A program made the translations under genes and the position numbers. The notes beneath the pieces were generated by a model. It saw only the letters and a list, made by a program, of their open reading frames with translations, was not told where the DNA came from and ran no database searches. Source: Olleya aquimaris (GTDB taxonomy: Bacteria > Bacteroidota > Bacteroidia > Flavobacteriales > Flavobacteriaceae). Taken from it: a stretch of DNA of 64,000 nucleotides. This document shows, one piece after another, positions 61,257 through 64,000 of this stretch (positions are counted from its first letter, which is position 1; each line of letters begins with the position of its first letter). Location of the stretch: the NCBI RefSeq assembly GCF_003259525.1, contig NZ_QLLO01000005.1:186001-250000 (forward strand), read 5' to 3'.

Positions 61257-62156
61257 ATGAAAGCATATATATTTCCGGGTCAAGGTGCTCAATTTTCAGG
61301 AATGGGTTTAGACTTATATGAAAACTCTTCTGAAGCACAACATTTATTTGAAGATGCTAACGAGATTTTAGGGTTCAATATCACAGACATTATGTTTGAA
61401 GGTACTGCTGAACAATTAAAAGAAACTAAAGTTACGCAACCTGCTATTTTTTTACATTCTGTAATTTTAGCAAAGACTTTAGGCGAAAGTTTTAAACCAG
61501 AAATGGTGGCAGGACACAGTTTAGGAGAATTTTCGGCACTAGTTGCTGCAGGAGCTTTAAGCTTTGAAGATGGATTAAAATTAGTATCGCAACGTGCTCA
61601 AGCTATGCAAAAAGCTTGCGAGTTACAACCAAGTACTATGGCTGCAGTACTAGGCTTAGAAGATCAAGTTGTAGAAGATATTTGTGCAAAAACTGAAGGT
61701 GTTGTTGTAGCTGCAAATTATAATTGTCCTGGACAATTAGTGATTTCTGGAGAAGTAGATGCTATAGAACGTGCTTGTGAAGCCATGAAAGAGGCTGGAG
61801 CACGTCGTGCTTTAGTATTACCTGTTGGTGGAGCATTCCACTCTCCAATGATGGAGCCTGCTAGAGAGGAATTAGCTGCAGCTATAGAAAACACAACATT
61901 TAGCAAACCAAATTGTCCTATTTATCAAAACGTAACTGCTACTGCAATTACTGATGAAAACGAAATAAAAGCGAATTTAATATCGCAATTAACTGCTCCT
62001 GTACGTTGGACACAATCTGTACAGCAAATGATTAAAGATGGTGCCACTTTATTTACTGAAGTTGGTCCAGGAAAAGTGTTACAAGGACTAGTAAAAAAAA
62101 TAGATAGAGAAGCACAAACTGCATCTGCAACCTTTGAAACTAAAGGTGATGAGTAG
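61257..62156 (+). CDS. fabD: Malonyl-CoA:ACP transacylase FabD
   Basis: Loads malonyl onto acyl carrier protein for fatty acid synthesis. Motifs are FPGQGAQ (6-12), the nucleophile Ser88 in AGHSLGEFSA, and the catalytic His in GGAFHSPMM (near 199). 299 residues, normal. Its stop overlaps the lspA start by 8 bases. Confidence 0.96.
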   Translation: MKAYIFPGQGAQFSGMGLDLYENSSEAQHLFEDANEILGFNITDIMFEGTAEQLKETKVTQPAIFLHSVILAKTLGESFKPEMVAGHSLGEFSALVAAGALSFEDGLKLVSQRAQAMQKACELQPSTMAAVLGLEDQVVEDICAKTEGVVVAANYNCPGQLVISGEVDAIERACEAMKEAGARRALVLPVGGAFHSPMMEPAREELAAAIENTTFSKPNCPIYQNVTATAITDENEIKANLISQLTAPVRWTQSVQQMIKDGATLFTEVGPGKVLQGLVKKIDREAQTASATFETKGDE

Positions 62157-62631
62157 CAGAAACATTTTAATTCTTGGATTAATCGTATTAAATATAATTT
62201 TAGATCAAGTCTCTAAATTTATAGTAAGAGCAGATGTGATTAAGCATAGCACTACTGAAATTTTTGGTGATTACTTTACTTTACACAACGTAGAAAATGA
62301 AGGTGCCTTTTTGGGTATGGGTAGCGACTTTAGTCCAACACTTCGTATTTTACTTTTAATTGTATTACCTATAGTTGTTTTATTGTTAGTACTTAGACAT
62401 ATTATAAAAGACAAAACCATGAATACCATGACCCTTGTTGGGTTTTGCTGTATTATTGGTGGTGGTATAGCTAATTTATATGATAGAATAGTTTATGGTT
62501 CTGTAACCGATTTTTTACATATCGATTTAGGAGGTGTCTTTAGGACAGGCATTTTTAATCTAGCAGATGTTTCTGTTATGGTTGGGATGGGTTGCTTATT
62601 AGTGGGCAGTTTTAAAAAACAAAAAGCATAA
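62149..62631 (+). CDS. lspA: Lipoprotein signal peptidase (signal peptidase II)
   Basis: Inner-membrane aspartyl protease that removes signal peptides from lipoproteins, several of which are encoded in this window. Four hydrophobic helices; catalytic Asp112 (NLYDRIVYG) and Asp140 (FNLADVSV). The ATG at 62149 (MSSRNILI) is preferred over the TTG at 62134. Translational coupling with fabD is likely. Confidence 0.95.
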   Translation: MSSRNILILGLIVLNIILDQVSKFIVRADVIKHSTTEIFGDYFTLHNVENEGAFLGMGSDFSPTLRILLLIVLPIVVLLLVLRHIIKDKTMNTMTLVGFCCIIGGGIANLYDRIVYGSVTDFLHIDLGGVFRTGIFNLADVSVMVGMGCLLVGSFKKQKA

Positions 62632-62664
62632 AAAAAGCCTCGATTAAAATCGAGGCTTTTTTAT
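62630..62664. terminator. Terminator after lspA
   Basis: A 14-bp stem AAAAAAGCCTCGAT and its complement around loop TAAA, with T tail; also usable for the convergent small gene. Confidence 0.88.
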
Positions 62665-62855
62665 TATTTACTAAGTACACAATCTTCACAATCTTTAACT
62701 TCTCCGTAATACGTTTCGCGGTATTTGTGTAATGTTTTAATAGGAATACCTAATATTTGTTTTTTAATGTAGGTTACTTTTGCATTAAGGCGTCCCATTT
62801 TGGGTCCAAACCTGTTTTCTTGTTTTGTTTCTCGTTTTACTGTAATCAATTTCAT
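62664..62855 (-). CDS. Small conserved basic protein with C-terminal CxxC
   Basis: 63 residues, basic, no signal. The C-terminal half (KQILGIPIKTLHKYRETYYG, then DCEDCVLSK) looks strongly conserved among flavobacteria from memory. Two Cys (CEDC) may bind metal. Function unknown. Its stop touches the lspA terminator. Confidence 0.65.
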   Translation of the reverse strand: MKLITVKRETKQENRFGPKMGRLNAKVTYIKKQILGIPIKTLHKYRETYYGEVKDCEDCVLSK

Positions 62856-63027
62856 TGTTATATCATTTGCATTAGCTACAAAGTAAACAAGAATTTTAAT
62901 GAATAAAGAATTTTCGCTATTAAAGTATTGTTAATCAGATTACTAATATCAATCTTCTAATTGAAGCATAAAATAATTATAAGATTAATAATTAATATAG
63001 TATCTGATTTAGGATATGATAATAGGT

Positions 63028-64000
63028 TTATAATGATTTTTGCCATTTCCATGCTGATTCTATTGCTTCTTCTAAAGAATATTGTGCCTTCCAACCTAAT
63101 TCTTTGTTAGCTTTAGTTGTGTCTGCATATGCAGAAATAACATCGCCTGGACGTCTATTTACTATCTTATAATTCAGTTTTTTGTTGGTCACTTTTTCAA
63201 AAGCCTTAATGACTTCCAACACAGAACTACCAGTTCCTGTCCCTAAATTAAAAACTTCAAAATTAGAAGTGTTTTTATTATTTAGTAAGTGTTGTAAAGC
63301 AACCACATGTGCTTTTGCAATATCCACCACATGAATATAATCTCTAATACATGTTCCATCTGTTGTAGGATAATTATCTCCAAATACAGATAATTGCTCT
63401 CTAATTCCTGCTCCTGTTTGTGTAATGTAAGGCACTAAGTTTTGTGGCACACCAATGGGCAGCTCACCTATTTTAGCTGAGCTATGTGCACCTATTGGAT
63501 TAAAGTATCTTAAAGCAATACTTTTTAAATTAGTATTTACTTTACAAGTGTCTTTTATGATTTCTTCACCTATTTGTTTGGTGTTTCCGTAGGGTGATTC
63601 TGCTGGTTTTATTGGAGCCGATTCTGAAATAGGCATAACATCTGCTTGACCATACACTGTACAAGACGAGCTAAATATAAAATTAGACTCGTCTAATTTT
63701 ACAAGCTCTTGTAATACGTATACCAAAGTATTGATGTTGTTTTCATAGTACAATAATGGGTTGTCAACACTCTCTCCTACCGCTTTACTTGCTGCAAAAT
63801 GTATAACACCTTTTATATCTTGATTGGCTCTAAAAAAAGCTTGAACTGCTAATTTGTCTTTTAGATCTAATTTTTCGAATATTGGTGTTTTACCCGTTAT
63901 TGAAACGATACCTCCTAAAACCTCAACAGATGCATTAGATAGATTATCTATTATAACCACTTGATAGCCTTCATTTTGAAGCTCGACAACTGTGTGTGAC
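63028..64000 (-). CDS. galE: UDP-glucose 4-epimerase GalE (5' end outside window)
   Basis: Interconverts UDP-glucose and UDP-galactose with NAD+, feeding surface polysaccharide. An extended SDR enzyme; about 324 residues are present. Active-site motifs are SSSCTVYG (Ser/Thr) and YGNTKQIGE (Tyr-x-x-x-Lys), with IDNLSNAS near the visible start and VFNLGTGTGSSVLEVI later. The reading frame runs open to the right edge (GYQVVIIDN), so only the first about 20 residues with the GGxGxxG loop are missing. Confidence 0.95.
   Translation of the reverse strand, partial: SHTVVELQNEGYQVVIIDNLSNASVEVLGGIVSITGKTPIFEKLDLKDKLAVQAFFRANQDIKGVIHFAASKAVGESVDNPLLYYENNINTLVYVLQELVKLDESNFIFSSSCTVYGQADVMPISESAPIKPAESPYGNTKQIGEEIIKDTCKVNTNLKSIALRYFNPIGAHSSAKIGELPIGVPQNLVPYITQTGAGIREQLSVFGDNYPTTDGTCIRDYIHVVDIAKAHVVALQHLLNNKNTSNFEVFNLGTGTGSSVLEVIKAFEKVTNKKLNYKIVNRRPGDVISAYADTTKANKELGWKAQYSLEEAIESAWKWQKSL

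Overview
The window is AT-rich chromosomal DNA from a member of the Flavobacteriaceae (Bacteroidota), probably marine. The evidence is gliding genes gldB and gldC, a type IX secretion (T9SS) plug protein, a T9SS type A sorted protein, a Na+-pumping NADH:quinone reductase (nqrA-F), many Bacteroidota-only families (DUF5522, DUF6029, DUF6702, Omp28), and promoters of the Bacteroidota type TAnnTTTG. The genus cannot be fixed from sequence alone. Gene density is high, no gap between features exceeds about 180 bases, and there is no prophage, transposase or CRISPR.

Layout. 1-11204 (minus strand): the division and cell wall (dcw) operon, read mraZ-rsmH-ftsL-ftsI-murE-mraY-[four-helix-bundle gene]-murD-ftsW-murG-murC, with murC cut by the window edge. 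A promoter and three 10-bp MraZ boxes precede mraZ. 11489-16000: hydrolase, GTPase EngB, lipB and lysS. 16038-20434: two small secreted proteins, then a minus-strand operon of a mini HExxH protein, a PLP deaminase-like enzyme, a glucosaminidase-LysM lipoprotein and hemL. 20470-28554: DUF5522, hutU, a DUF4136 lipoprotein, a small nuclease, and a secreted set (two carboxypeptidase-regulatory-domain paralogs, DUF6702, M1 peptidase). 28664-36697: pepE, tRNA-Gly, acetyltransferases, M15 and M48 peptidases, gpmI, map, a GxxExxY protein and a methyltransferase. 36699-44892: apbE, two uncharacterised genes and nqrABCDEF. ApbE attaches FMN to NqrB and NqrC, so this block holds a respiratory sodium pump with its maturation factor. 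45053-57493: T9SS plug protein, apaG, pruA, an Omp28/TlpA/DUF6029 envelope set, a T9SS-sorted lipase-like protein, gldC-gldB, nadE and a response regulator. 57488-64000: dnaG, an FAD oxidoreductase, fabD-lspA, a small CxxC protein and a galE cut by the window edge.

The most interesting pattern lies at gene junctions inside otherwise conserved operons. Degenerate tandem arrays of a 7-nt unit occur on both sides of the four-helix-bundle gene inside the dcw operon, as a gene-less head-to-head array between nqrD and nqrE, and as a single array forming the tail of rsmH. The GxxExxY gene is flanked in the same inward orientation by arrays of a 9-10 nt unit. Together these look like one architecture: inward-facing arrays of short degenerate repeats bracketing zero or one small gene. 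That suggests single-gene cassettes that enter intergenic spaces without a transposase. Other points worth checking are a DnaG without its zinc ligands, a response regulator with Glu at the phospho-acceptor position, a duplicated tRNA-Gly 3' end, and two uncharacterised genes beside nqr.
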